Source: Myxococcales bacterium (GTDB lineage Bacteria; Myxococcota_A; UBA9042). From it: a stretch of 64,000 nt of DNA. The notes beneath the pieces were generated by a model that saw nothing but the letters and a program-made list of their open reading frames with translations, was not told the DNA's origin and made no database searches. Made by a program: the position numbers and the translations under genes. Position 1 is the first letter of the stretch. The number at the start of each line of letters is the position of its first letter. Below, piece after piece: positions 1 through 9,159 of this stretch. The stretch is taken from the NCBI GenBank assembly GCA_009692425.1, contig SHZF01000001.1, forward strand, positions 124,001 through 188,000. The letters are read 5' to 3'.

Positions 1-1
1 C

Positions 2-1267
2 GGGTGCGCGCAGGCCAGCCTGGCCGCATCGATGGCGACGGCCCCCGTCGTGACGCTCGCATTCGGGAGCCTCGCCCTCACCGGACCCGTCGCCAACTTT
101 TTCGCCGCACCGTACGCCGGCGCGATCGCATTGCCGTGGAGCCTCTTCGCAACCGGGGTCGCGGCCATCTCCAACGGCGCAGTCGCCTCAGCCACGGCCG
201 CCGTCACCCCATGGGTCCTGTGGCCTCTGCGAGCGCTCGCATCGACTTCGCCGGCGGACTGGGCCGTGTGGTGGCCCGTGTCTCCGGGCGGCTGGTGCGC
301 CGTGTGCGCCCTGCCGGCGTTGTTGTGGATGGCCTCGTGGACGGCGAAGAAGTGCGTCGCCATCGGTTGCGTCGGTCTTGTCGGGTTGGCCGGCGAGGGA
401 ATGGCCCGGCACGACACTGCGCGGCCGCTCGTCGAAGCCTGGTTCCTCGATGTCGGCCATGGTGACGCCACGCTGCTGCGCCTGGCCGACGGGCGCACGA
501 TGCTGGTCGATGCCGGCGGCGTGGCCGGCGACGGTGGCCGGAGTGGGGATCTTGCCGTGGCACCTGTCCTGCACGGCCTCGGGATCGGCAGAATCGACGT
601 GCTGGTGCTCTCGCACGCGCACCCTGACCACGGCAACGGCCTGGTCTCCATCGTGCGCGCGTTCGACATCGGAGAGTTCTGGTGGAATGGCCAGGGCCCG
701 CTGACGCCCGAGATCACGGCGGCCGTCGCAGAAATGACACGGCGACGGGTGCCCGTGCGCCGATTCGCCGCACGAGACCCCCGCATGTTCGCATTCGGCG
801 CTTCGACTGTGCGCGTGCTGTGGCCTCGCGGGGTCGGGGCGCCGTTCGAGTCCCACCTCGGCCAGAACGACAACTCGCTCGTGCTCGAGGTGTCGATGGG
901 GCCGACGCGCTTGCTCCTGACCGGGGACATCGAGTTCGCCGCGGAGTCGGCCCTGGTCGCCCGCGGTGCCGCTCGCCACGCCGACATCGTCAAGGTGCCC
1001 CACCACGGCAGCTTGACGTCGAGTTCGCCGGAGTGGCTTGCAGCCGTGAGTCCGAAGCTTGCCATTGCCAGCGCCCGGCCTTGGGCGCGGTGGCCGCTGC
1101 CACATTCCGAAGTGCGGGCCAGGTACGTCGCGGCTGGCGCTCCTTTGTGGGAAACGTGGCGCGGAATGGTCCACGTCGAGTTCGGTCCGGACGGCGTCGC
1201 CGCGTCACAAGGGGGACGATCGTTCCATTTGGCGCGCACCGTCCGCGCCTGTAGCGAGGGAACATGA
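2..1267 (+). CDS. comEC: ComEC/Rec2-type DNA uptake protein, C-terminal part (5' truncated)
   Basis: The frame is open to the window edge, so the gene starts upstream; the ATG at 32 is probably internal. The first ~110 residues are hydrophobic and resemble the end of the ComEC competence membrane domain. A metallo-beta-lactamase-fold domain follows, starting near VEAWFLDVGHGDATLL, with the metal motif SHAHPDHGNG, then LLTGDIE and VPHHGSLTS. In the family this protein forms the inner-membrane channel for transforming DNA, and the C-terminal domain is thought to be a nuclease. The HxHxDH ligands are present, so that domain looks intact. No competence partner is visible here. Confidence in the family is high; natural competence itself is inference. 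Confidence 0.9.
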   Translation, partial: GCAQASLAASMATAPVVTLAFGSLALTGPVANFFAAPYAGAIALPWSLFATGVAAISNGAVASATAAVTPWVLWPLRALASTSPADWAVWWPVSPGGWCAVCALPALLWMASWTAKKCVAIGCVGLVGLAGEGMARHDTARPLVEAWFLDVGHGDATLLRLADGRTMLVDAGGVAGDGGRSGDLAVAPVLHGLGIGRIDVLVLSHAHPDHGNGLVSIVRAFDIGEFWWNGQGPLTPEITAAVAEMTRRRVPVRRFAARDPRMFAFGASTVRVLWPRGVGAPFESHLGQNDNSLVLEVSMGPTRLLLTGDIEFAAESALVARGAARHADIVKVPHHGSLTSSSPEWLAAVSPKLAIASARPWARWPLPHSEVRARYVAAGAPLWETWRGMVHVEFGPDGVAASQGGRSFHLARTVRACSEGT

Positions 1268-1512
1268 TCACGCGTGCAGGACCGCGTTTGAGCGCTCAGA
1301 AAATCGGCAACGGCGGCCTCTTCCAAGCCTGGAATACCGGGCACGTCCGCGCATATGGGCAACTGTGCTGGCAGACGTTCACATCGACGGTCGCCCGGTT
1401 CTTGCGTTTGGGGCACGGCAAGAAGCGACCGCCGGCAACGGCGACGTTGGACAAGACTCTGGAGGGGACGCGAACGCGCACAGTGCAGCGATACGCGAGG
1501 ATCCGCGGCGGG

Positions 1513-3675
1513 TCAATGGCGCAAGTTGCGCGCCGCGATCACGGCTCCGCCCATCAGGAGCACGGCACAAAACGAAATCGTTGCGCCGAGGGCGAGTCCC
1601 GGAGCGGAAAACCGCCAAGTCACAAGGTGATGGCCGGTGCTCACGACCACTCCCCGATACGCTCCATCGACCCGAACCGCCTCGGCCGGGGCACCGTCAA
1701 TGGTCGCGTGCCACCCCGCATGGTAGGCGTCGCGCAGGACGACCAACGCCGGTGTCGCCGTCGCCACATCCAACTCGACGTGGTGTGGCCCGATGTCGCG
1801 CAACTGAACCGAGCCGCCCATCGCGGAGACGGGTGCAGGACGGTCGGCAATGACCGTGTCTGGCGGCAGCCCCTCAAGCATCTCGATGGCGGTGCCGGTG
1901 TCGGGCTCCACGTGTACGTGTGCGGGGATGCCTGCCCGGGAATACGGCTGCGGGTGAGCGCGCAGCGTGCGCCCGCCGCTCAAGTGAGCAATCGTGGACC
2001 AGTTTGCGAAAGCCTGCCCGAACTGACGGTCACCATCGTCGTGCAGGACGTGCGACACTGCAGCGCGATCGAGCCACGCCGACGGGCTGCGAACCTGAAG
2101 GTTGATGCTGTAGGCAAGAGCCGCACGCCCCGCGAGGCGATTGCCGTACAGGTTCGCCGTTCGGGTAATCGCCGGCTCGTAGCCCCCAGCGCACGCGACA
2201 CCGTGGGCACCGCACCAGTTCGCCTGACGCAGCGCCGCGGCGGTGGCGAGGCGATGGGCAGTGCCGACGGCTCCGCGCAGGATTGCCCCGTCGTCGGCCG
2301 TCCAGTCCAACGCACTCGAGGGCCTTCGGTGTCCGTCATCGTCGTGGCGTCCGACAAACCGCGCGAGGCCGACCATGGCAATGAGGGCCAGCAGCGTCAT
2401 GCACCACCGCCACAACCCGCTGCGACGGCCAGCGGTTCGCGCGACGCCGGGAAGCGCCCACCCGACCGTCAACGCAAACAGGAGCGATGCCGGTGCCAAC
2501 CAGCGTCCGGGCACACGGAACGTACCAGCGCCAGGAAGCAGGTCGACGACGGCCGGCAACAGCGGACCGTGACTGCCCAAGGACAACGCGAGGAGAATCC
2601 CGATCGCGGCCGCTGCCACGAGGCCAACAAGCCGGTGCGTGCCGATGCCGACTGCGGCGAGCACGACCGCGGCCGGGCCGACGAAAGCCAGCGTCTCGTG
2701 GTACGACATGCCCGGAATCCTCGCGCTCGAACCCCCCAAGGCGGCGTCGTCGAACACGGTGCGCAACGTGGCAATGGGCGCGGAAAACGCAAAGGCAATC
2801 TCGTGAGCGGTGGCGAGCGACCGATTCGACTCCTCCAGGCTGAACGCCGCCGGCAGCCACTGGATCGCACTGAGGGCCGCACCGCCGCCCGCCACAGCCG
2901 CGAGCACGGCAAGGAAGCGCACCGAGGCCGGCATGCCGGAGCGCTCTGGTGCGTTCGACTCGACATGTCCGTGAAACTCCCGGCCGTCCCGCCGGCTGCC
3001 CGCAACCGCTACCAGCGCGAGCAACCCGACGGCACCCAGGTACACGGCCTGCGGGTGGCCAGCCAGTGTCTGCAAACCGGCAACGGTGCAGGCGAGGGCC
3101 ACACCGCGCAGCGTCGGATGGCGGCACGCGCGCAACGTGCTCCACCACAGCCACGGCGTCCACGACCACGCTTGCACGAAGCTGACGTGGCCCGCAAACA
3201 CATGGCCCCACACGGGACCGCAACCCGCCGCAACGGCGCCAACGACCGCCAGGCCGATGGTGTCGTGCCAGGAGCGTTCCGCCGAGGCGTCGCGCCGGAG
3301 CCAGGCCTCGGCCGCGAGTTGCGACGTGCCGATCGCGAGCCACGACACGTGCACGGCGAGCAACACCTCGGACGCCCGGTCACCACACAGGAGTGCGGCG
3401 GCCAGGCTCGGCGGGTACGTCAGCCCGAGTTGAAACGCGTCGTGCAACGCGATGCCGCTGAGTGCATACGGGTTCCAGAACGCAAGCTCGCCCGTGCGCA
3501 GCCACGCGCCGATCAAGCGACGCAGGGGGAACTGGTACGAATACAGGTCCGTGCCGTTGCCCACGTAGCGCGTGGCGCGAAAAAGGCCGACCCACAGCGG
3601 CCACGCCGCAACGCCCGCCGCCAAGACGCCGGCCATGGCAACCGGTGAAATTCGTACCCGGGCGGGCAAGCTCAC
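1513..3675 (-). CDS. YfhO-like polytopic membrane protein
   Basis: A large integral membrane protein of about 720 residues. Many hydrophobic segments fill the first two thirds, and a periplasmic-type C-terminal region precedes a final TM (ISFCAVLLMGGAVIAA). The segment DAYHAGWHATIDGAP matches the YfhO family pattern of an aromatic-GW motif near the C terminus. In that family such proteins are linked to glycosylation of lipoteichoic acid or other lipid-linked sugar transfer; the substrate here is unknown. I chose the GTG at 3675, 5 nt after the stop of the ArsA-like gene and with a GAGG upstream; the ORF track start at 3804 would overlap that gene by 124 nt. The spacing implies one transcript with the ATPase. 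Confidence 0.72.
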   Translation of the reverse strand: MSLPARVRISPVAMAGVLAAGVAAWPLWVGLFRATRYVGNGTDLYSYQFPLRRLIGAWLRTGELAFWNPYALSGIALHDAFQLGLTYPPSLAAALLCGDRASEVLLAVHVSWLAIGTSQLAAEAWLRRDASAERSWHDTIGLAVVGAVAAGCGPVWGHVFAGHVSFVQAWSWTPWLWWSTLRACRHPTLRGVALACTVAGLQTLAGHPQAVYLGAVGLLALVAVAGSRRDGREFHGHVESNAPERSGMPASVRFLAVLAAVAGGGAALSAIQWLPAAFSLEESNRSLATAHEIAFAFSAPIATLRTVFDDAALGGSSARIPGMSYHETLAFVGPAAVVLAAVGIGTHRLVGLVAAAAIGILLALSLGSHGPLLPAVVDLLPGAGTFRVPGRWLAPASLLFALTVGWALPGVARTAGRRSGLWRWCMTLLALIAMVGLARFVGRHDDDGHRRPSSALDWTADDGAILRGAVGTAHRLATAAALRQANWCGAHGVACAGGYEPAITRTANLYGNRLAGRAALAYSINLQVRSPSAWLDRAAVSHVLHDDGDRQFGQAFANWSTIAHLSGGRTLRAHPQPYSRAGIPAHVHVEPDTGTAIEMLEGLPPDTVIADRPAPVSAMGGSVQLRDIGPHHVELDVATATPALVVLRDAYHAGWHATIDGAPAEAVRVDGAYRGVVVSTGHHLVTWRFSAPGLALGATISFCAVLLMGGAVIAARNLRH

Positions 3676-3680
3676 GCCCC

Positions 3681-4835
3681 TCAAGAAGTGCCGGCTGAGG
3701 TCAGGAATCGTGCAACGTCGGCCAGCGACCGCAAAGAATCCGGCTCGTCTGCCAGGCGGGGGACCAACGCGACGCGAGCGGCGGCGCCAAACCCAGCGCG
3801 ACACGATGCGACCACGTCTGCATCCTGCGCGGCAATTTGACTCAGGTGGTGTGCGCTTGTCGCCCAGGCGTGCGCGAGTCCCTTGTGACGTTCGCGGTGC
3901 TGCTTGGCCTCGCGTCGCAGCAGCGTTCGGGCGTCCTCGATCGCGGGCTCGAGGTCGGAGCGGATCGCGGCGTACGGAGCCACCCGATTCAGCACCAGCG
4001 CCCCGACAGGGTACCCGTCGCCCGTGAGGTGGCGGTGCAGCGCCAATGCCCGTCGCGCGGACCCCGCCTCGCAGGCCGCGACGATCACGAAGGCCGTATC
4101 GGGCCCGTGCAGCAGCGCGCTCACCTGCTGCGCGCGCTCGACAAAGCCGTCGAAGGTGGCAGACATGTCGCTGAAGAACTCTAGGAGGCTGCTGAACATC
4201 TCGCCGCTCGTGAAGCGCGAGAGACCTCGCATCACCAGCGACCCAGGGCGGAAGGCGCTCGCACGACCACGCGTGCTCGCCCTGGCAACGAGGATACGAA
4301 ACGCAGGAGAATCAAAAAGATCGACGAGCCGATTCGGCGATTCGAGAAAATCGAGCGCGTGCTCCGCCGGCGGGGTATCCAATACGACCAGATCGTGGTC
4401 ACCCGAAGTCGCGGCCTCGAACAGGCGCTCCATGGCCATGTACTCCTGCGATCCAGCCAATGCCGTAGACGCCTGCCGATAGAATGGATGGGCCAGAATC
4501 CGGTCGCGCACGGCTGCCGACGGCGAATGCCGGTCGACCACTCGGTCGAACATGCGCTTCACGTCGAGCATCGCGGCGTCGAGAGGCGCCGCGACGGTGC
4601 AGCCCTCCGCAGCGAATGTAGCAGGCTCGATTCGGCGGACGTGTTCGTCGAGCGTCGCCAGGCCCAGCGCGTTCGCCAGTCGTCGCGCTGGATCGACCGT
4701 GAGCACCAGGGCGCGGCGCCCCTGCTCTGCTGCGGCGACGCCCAGGGCCGCGGAGATCGTCGTCTTGCCGACGCCGCCGGTGCCGATGCACACCAGCACG
4801 CGGCGCGATCCGATCAGGCCCGCAAGGGAATCCAA
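3681..4835 (-). CDS. ArsA/GET3-family ATPase
   Basis: Soluble P-loop ATPase of 384 residues from the TTG at 4835, which sits behind AGGAGG; the ORF-track start at 4889 has no comparable ribosome-binding site. Motifs: deviant Walker A GTGGVGKTT near the N terminus, TVDPARRLANALG after it, and VVLDTPPAEHALDF, all typical of the ArsA/Get3 anion-transporting ATPase family. There is a single ATPase unit and I see no metal-binding Cys triad, so arsenite pumping is unlikely. Myxobacteria often carry ArsA paralogues of unknown role. It lies directly upstream of the YfhO-like protein (5-nt gap) and divergent from pyrE. Possible roles in membrane-protein handling are inference. Confidence 0.85.
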   Translation of the reverse strand: MDSLAGLIGSRRVLVCIGTGGVGKTTISAALGVAAAEQGRRALVLTVDPARRLANALGLATLDEHVRRIEPATFAAEGCTVAAPLDAAMLDVKRMFDRVVDRHSPSAAVRDRILAHPFYRQASTALAGSQEYMAMERLFEAATSGDHDLVVLDTPPAEHALDFLESPNRLVDLFDSPAFRILVARASTRGRASAFRPGSLVMRGLSRFTSGEMFSSLLEFFSDMSATFDGFVERAQQVSALLHGPDTAFVIVAACEAGSARRALALHRHLTGDGYPVGALVLNRVAPYAAIRSDLEPAIEDARTLLRREAKQHRERHKGLAHAWATSAHHLSQIAAQDADVVASCRAGFGAAARVALVPRLADEPDSLRSLADVARFLTSAGTS

Positions 4836-5020
4836 CGCGCCTCCTCGTTTGCTTGTGCACCGCCCGATGTGCTGCCGAAGAGGCGCCACGGTGGCAGGCC
4901 TCGATACACGCGTCGCTGTGCTGCGTCAACGCGCCCAGCCCGGCCGCAGCGGGCCGATTCGGGTCCCGTTCGCTTGGAGCGCGCCGCACACCGCGCTATA
5001 CCTCGCTGTCTGGAGGAACC

Positions 5021-5671
5021 GTGGCCGATGCAACGCAGGCGCTCGTGGACCAGTTGGCGCGGCACGCATTCCGCTTCGCGTCCGGCGAGCCGTTTCGCCT
5101 GGCAAGCGGTGCATTGTCGCGCGTGTACCTCGACTGCAAACAAGTGTCGTTGCGTCCCGACGGCTTGCGAACCATCGGCGTTGCCGGGTACGCGATCGCA
5201 CGGCACCTCGGCGTCGTGGCGGTCGGAGGGCTGACCCTCGGCGCGGATCCGATCGCATGTGCAATCGCTCATCACTCGGCACGTCGCGCACAACCTCTCG
5301 CCGCATTCGTCGTGCGCAAGGAACCCAAGGGCCACGGCACGGCGCGCACCGTCGAGGGGCCGTTGCGGCCAGGATCCGTGGTGGCGGTGGTCGATGATGT
5401 GCTCACGACGGGAGGATCGACAATTCAGGCCATCCATCGCCTGCGAGCGGAGGGCCACTTCGTGCACCACGCGATCGTTCTTGTCGACCGCGGCGCCGGT
5501 GGGTGCGCTGCAATCGAAGCTGAGGGCGTGTGCGTCCACCGCATGACGACCCTGCACGCCGTTGCCTGTGCGGCGGTGCGGCTCGGCCTTGCTCCCATCG
5601 ATGCCGTCAATGGCTCGGAACCGAATGAGAACGTAGGCGTCAATCGAAGCGCCAGGCTACAGAAGTCGTGA
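5021..5671 (+). CDS. pyrE: Orotate phosphoribosyltransferase
   Basis: Makes orotidine 5'-monophosphate from orotate and PRPP in pyrimidine synthesis. The PRPP-binding signature reads VAVVDDVLTTGGST, the catalytic loop VVRKEPKGHG (family VRKE.K.HG), and the N terminus FRFASGEPFRLASG resembles the usual FxLxSG opening. Length is 216 residues, normal for the family. The GTG at 5021 is preceded by GGAGGA at a good distance; the ATG at 4853 would add an unlikely 56-residue extension. The last 32 bp overlap the 3' end of the convergent barrel gene. The tail after about residue 195 (NENVGVNRSARLQKS) looks unconserved. Confidence 0.88.
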   Translation: MADATQALVDQLARHAFRFASGEPFRLASGALSRVYLDCKQVSLRPDGLRTIGVAGYAIARHLGVVAVGGLTLGADPIACAIAHHSARRAQPLAAFVVRKEPKGHGTARTVEGPLRPGSVVAVVDDVLTTGGSTIQAIHRLRAEGHFVHHAIVLVDRGAGGCAAIEAEGVCVHRMTTLHAVACAAVRLGLAPIDAVNGSEPNENVGVNRSARLQKS

Positions 5672-6203
5672 ACTGTACGCCGATATTGTTGAAATTACTT
5701 ATTATTCGTCCGCCTATCCCGACTTCCATGTGTGGTCGCCCGTACGTGCGGACCTGGTAGCGCACCCCGCCTTCGAGGTGAAAGGCGAGCAAGTCGGACA
5801 ACCGCGTCCAGGCTACGACGAGCCCGGTGCCCAATTCTCCGTAGCCGCGCAACGGACGCCAGGCATCGTTGGCGGTCTCGCCGCCCACGACGACCGCCGC
5901 AGAGAGCCACGGCCCGGGCGTGCCTTGGATTCCCAACTGGGCTTCCGTACCGAAGTAGACAAACCGGGAGTGGCGCCGTGCCGCCCCGCGTACGGCGAGG
6001 CCGGCAGGCGCTCCAGCGATGGGCGCAATCATCGCGACCACGCCCACCTCGCGGGCCCGCACGTCGTTGCGGTCGTAGTCGAGTGCCTGCCCCGCGGGCA
6101 CGAAGCACGCCATCCACAAGAGTGCGGCGACGATGGCCGTGCCCGCGCGCGTTCGCACCCGTCGCGCGCACACAGTGCCCCGCACAGTTGGCCGCGCCCT
6201 CAT
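5640..6203 (-). CDS. Small secreted, probable outer-membrane beta-barrel protein
   Basis: 187 residues with a positively charged N terminus, a hydrophobic stretch (TAIVAALLWMACFVPAGQA) and a likely signal-peptidase site after GQA. The rest alternates polar and hydrophobic residues with aromatic girdle-like positions (ALAFHLEGGVRY-type strands) and ends ...SVAWRFD, close to the terminal-aromatic signature of barrels. The start codon overlaps the amt stop (ATGA), so translation is probably coupled to amt. The function is not recognised; a pore assisting ammonium entry is speculation from context. The 3' end runs 32 bp into the convergent pyrE. Confidence 0.6.
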   Translation of the reverse strand: MRARPTVRGTVCARRVRTRAGTAIVAALLWMACFVPAGQALDYDRNDVRAREVGVVAMIAPIAGAPAGLAVRGAARRHSRFVYFGTEAQLGIQGTPGPWLSAAVVVGGETANDAWRPLRGYGELGTGLVVAWTRLSDLLAFHLEGGVRYQVRTYGRPHMEVGIGGRIISNFNNIGVQFTTSVAWRFD

Positions 6204-7687
6204 GCCAACCCAACGTTGCCGACGGTCGTCGCGCGTGCGTCAGGATCCACCGGGTTGGCGGTCTCACCGTGCTGGCTCACATCGAGGCCGAGTGCTTCCT
6301 GCTCGGCGGTCACGCGCAGTCGCATGAACGTCGCGATCGTCCGAAAGAGCGCGTAGCTGCCGCCGAATGCGAATGCCGTCACCAGTGCCAGGGCCACAAG
6401 GTGCGTCAGGAACAGCGCGTGACCGCCGTACAGCAACCCATCGGCTCCTGCCGGATTGACGGTACGCGTCGCCAGGACCGCCGTCAGCAGCATTCCGACG
6501 ATGCCGCCAACCCCGTGGCACGGGAAGACGTCGAGCGTATCGTCCAGTCCTGTGCGCGCCTTCACCCGCACCGCGACATTGCAGGCGACCGCCGCGACGA
6601 CTCCGATCAGCATGCTGCCCCCCACAGTCACGTAGCCAGCGGCCGGCGTCACGGCGACCAATCCGACCACGGCGCCGATGCAGGCGCCAATTGCCGACGG
6701 CTTGATCCCGCGCAGCCCATCGAAAAGGAGCCATGCCAACATGGCGGCGGCGGACGCCGTGTTCGTCGTCAAGAAGGCGTGCACGGCGGTCGCCGATGCC
6801 GCGAGCGCCGACCCGGCGTTGAAGCCGAACCACCCGAACCACAGCATCCCCGTCCCCAAGAGGACATAGGGGATGTGCGCCGGTTGGTGGTTCTGGCCGC
6901 GCAGGTAGTCGGTGCGGCGCCCAAGTACCAGTGCCCCCGCCAGCGCGGCAAAGCCGGCCGACATGTGTACGACCGTGCCTCCCGCGAAGTCGAGCACGCC
7001 CATCTTGCGCAGGAACCCGTCGGGGTGCCAGGTCGAATGCGCCAGTGGGCAGTAGATCAGCAGCGTGAAGGCGACGATGAACACCAAGTACGCGGAGAAC
7101 CGCACGCGCTCCGCAAACGAGCCGGTGACCAAGGCCGGCGTGATGATCGCGAACTTGAGCTGAAACAGCGCAAACACCGCAAGCGGAACCGTTGGGCTGA
7201 GCGCTTCATGCGGCGCGCCTCCGACGCCGCGCAGCAGAAAGTACGTGCGCGGGTCACCCACGACGCCTCCGATGCTCTCGCCGAAGGCCAGCGAAAACCC
7301 GACGACGACCCACAGCAGGCTGACGAGTCCCATCGCGAGGAAACTCTGCAGCATCGTCGACAAGATGTTCTTCGGGCGAACCATGCCGCCGTAGAAAAAC
7401 GACAGTCCCGGCGTCATCAAAAGAACGAGTGCGCTGGCCGTCAGCATCCACGCGGTGTCGCCGGTGTCGATGCGGCCCGGTGGCACCGCGTCGGCAGGCA
7501 TCCAACTGGCGCCAACGCTGCCAAGGAGCAGCAACCCGAACGCGACAGTTGCCTTGGCATTGTGCACGAGGTACCCGACGGCGGCCGCCCCGTGGCCGCG
7601 CAGGCGCGCCTGCTTACTCAAGCGGCGCCACAAGCGCAAGCCACGCCGCGCAACGCTTCCGCTTGCATTCGGTGCCGCGACACGCAC
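6200..7687 (-). CDS. amt: Ammonium transporter (Amt/Mep/Rh family)
   Basis: Polytopic inner-membrane ammonium channel. The signature MTPGLSFFYGGMVRPKN is clear, followed by FGWFGFNAGS and CHGVGGIVG; the twin pore histidines correspond to VVHMSAG and the H of CHGVGG. About 11 hydrophobic segments are visible. The N terminus is uncertain: the track start is a GTG at 7687 without a good ribosome-binding site, and an internal GTG giving VHNAKATVAFGLLLLG would begin with a cleavable signal, as in several Amt proteins. No glnK/glnB gene is adjacent, unlike the usual amt partner arrangement. It overlaps the downstream barrel gene by 4 nt. Confidence 0.9.
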   Translation of the reverse strand: MRVAAPNASGSVARRGLRLWRRLSKQARLRGHGAAAVGYLVHNAKATVAFGLLLLGSVGASWMPADAVPPGRIDTGDTAWMLTASALVLLMTPGLSFFYGGMVRPKNILSTMLQSFLAMGLVSLLWVVVGFSLAFGESIGGVVGDPRTYFLLRGVGGAPHEALSPTVPLAVFALFQLKFAIITPALVTGSFAERVRFSAYLVFIVAFTLLIYCPLAHSTWHPDGFLRKMGVLDFAGGTVVHMSAGFAALAGALVLGRRTDYLRGQNHQPAHIPYVLLGTGMLWFGWFGFNAGSALAASATAVHAFLTTNTASAAAMLAWLLFDGLRGIKPSAIGACIGAVVGLVAVTPAAGYVTVGGSMLIGVVAAVACNVAVRVKARTGLDDTLDVFPCHGVGGIVGMLLTAVLATRTVNPAGADGLLYGGHALFLTHLVALALVTAFAFGGSYALFRTIATFMRLRVTAEQEALGLDVSQHGETANPVDPDARATTVGNVGLA

Positions 7688-7756
7688 GATAGATCACGCG
7701 CATCACGCGGCAGCCGCCCCGATGGGCTACAGCGGAAAACAGGGGAGGAGCGATAC

Positions 7757-9088
7757 GTGTACGAGGCCTCCGCAGCCGACCCGCGACCGACTCGGCCGAT
7801 CCCTGTGCGAGGCAAGCGGCCACCATGTCGTGCCGTCGATGGCGCGCGCGGCGCAACTGGGATTCCGTACGCCCTTGCCGCCGGCTGCCTGGGATGTTGG
7901 GGCGGAGACGGGACGGACCAGCCCGACGCTGTGCAGCAGGCCGCCGTCTCCGATGCCGGGATGGACGTGGCGAGCGCGCCCGACGCCGACGGTGCCAAGG
8001 ACGCGGCGGATCCGTTCGGTGCTACAGAGCGGTTCTGGATCGACGCAGGCGTCGCAACGGCGAATAAGGACGGCCAAGCCAGCCTTCTCTCCTTTCAAGT
8101 TCCCGCGGGCACGACTTCCGTCGAGATTACCTTCGATGGTCCGGCGGCCACCTTGTTGACGCTGGCGGAACTCTCCGGGCCCGACGGCCGCATCGTCGTG
8201 CCGAAGACCTGGCTCGCGGAGTCGAAGTCGCCGTATCGCTGCACGGTCGCCTGCCCGAACCGCATCGCCGCCGGACCGGGCAGCGCCGCTTTTCTGGTGC
8301 CGAACACGCCCGCCGCGAGCGCTGGCGGTGGCGCGTGGACGTTGAGGGCGTTCGCGTTTTCTGCGCAGGCGCCCGGCACGCCGTTGGCTGTCGATGCGAC
8401 GCTGACGGTCGGCGTCCATGCGGTCAGGCGGCCCGACGTTGCCACGCGCAAGGGGCGCATCGACCTGAACCTCTGCATGAGCGGCGCGTTCGGCATCGGC
8501 GCCGACATCGCGCTGCAGCACGCCCGGATCCAGGACGCCCTGTCCGAAGTGCGCACGTTGTTCGCAGGTGCACGCATCGAGATCGGTGCTGTTCGCGTAT
8601 TCGACACCGTCGTGCCCAGCATGATTGTTCAACACGGGCTCGGCGCCGATGCCGAGATTGGCGACGCGCTGGCGGCGATCGGTGAGGTTCCCGAAGGGGT
8701 CAACATCCTTTTCGTACAGCGCATTTTTGCCGTGACCGAAGCCGGCGCAGTGCCGGTTCTGGGGGTTGCCGGTGGCATCCCGGGTCCCGTTCGCCCCGGT
8801 GGGGGGCGCCGCTCTGGCGTGGTCATCGGTCTCGAGTTGGGCGCCGGCCAGCCCGATGTCCTGGGGCGCACGCTGGCGCACGAGATCGCGCATTGGTTGG
8901 GCCTGTTCCACACGACGGAGGCCCCGCCCGCCAGTGGAATCGGCGCGCACGACGCGATCCCCGATACGGGTGACGATGACGTCAGCAACCTGATGCACTG
9001 GTCTCCGGCGGCTGGCAGCGGCAAGCTGACGCTGCAGCAAACCAATGTGCTGCACGGTCATCCGCTCGTCGGAGCGGGATCTCCTTGA
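7757..9088 (+). CDS. Metzincin-type zinc metalloprotease, lipoprotein
   Basis: 443 residues from the GTG at 7757, which follows GGGGAGGAG at 6 nt. A lipobox-like LAAGC near residue 37 and an Asp/Ala-rich linker suggest a lipid-anchored envelope or surface protein. A beta-rich region follows, then HEIAHWLGLFH, the HExxHxxGxxH zinc site of metzincins, and SNLMHW about 40 residues later, which fits the Met-turn. All three His ligands and the catalytic Glu are present, so it should be active. The N-terminal hydrophobic stretch is short, so lipidation is less sure than the protease call. The substrate is unknown. The ORF track extends this frame far upstream without supporting evidence. Confidence 0.78.
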   Translation: MYEASAADPRPTRPIPVRGKRPPCRAVDGARGATGIPYALAAGCLGCWGGDGTDQPDAVQQAAVSDAGMDVASAPDADGAKDAADPFGATERFWIDAGVATANKDGQASLLSFQVPAGTTSVEITFDGPAATLLTLAELSGPDGRIVVPKTWLAESKSPYRCTVACPNRIAAGPGSAAFLVPNTPAASAGGGAWTLRAFAFSAQAPGTPLAVDATLTVGVHAVRRPDVATRKGRIDLNLCMSGAFGIGADIALQHARIQDALSEVRTLFAGARIEIGAVRVFDTVVPSMIVQHGLGADAEIGDALAAIGEVPEGVNILFVQRIFAVTEAGAVPVLGVAGGIPGPVRPGGGRRSGVVIGLELGAGQPDVLGRTLAHEIAHWLGLFHTTEAPPASGIGAHDAIPDTGDDDVSNLMHWSPAAGSGKLTLQQTNVLHGHPLVGAGSP

Positions 9089-9159
9089 TGCCGCTGGAGC
9101 CTGGAATCGAGCGGCCGTATGCTACAGGCCGCACGGCACGCCGGCGGTGTGGAGGACGA

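Noticed and set aside
1264-3648. 794-aa plus-strand ORF opposite the YfhO-like gene
   Set aside because: Arg/Pro/Gln-rich composition typical of antisense frames in GC-rich DNA; the minus-strand frame gives a coherent membrane protein.
5732-7756. Upstream part of the 1118-aa ORF in the metzincin frame
   Set aside because: Antisense to barrel and amt genes; low-complexity basic composition; the real gene starts at the GTG with a good ribosome-binding site at 7757.
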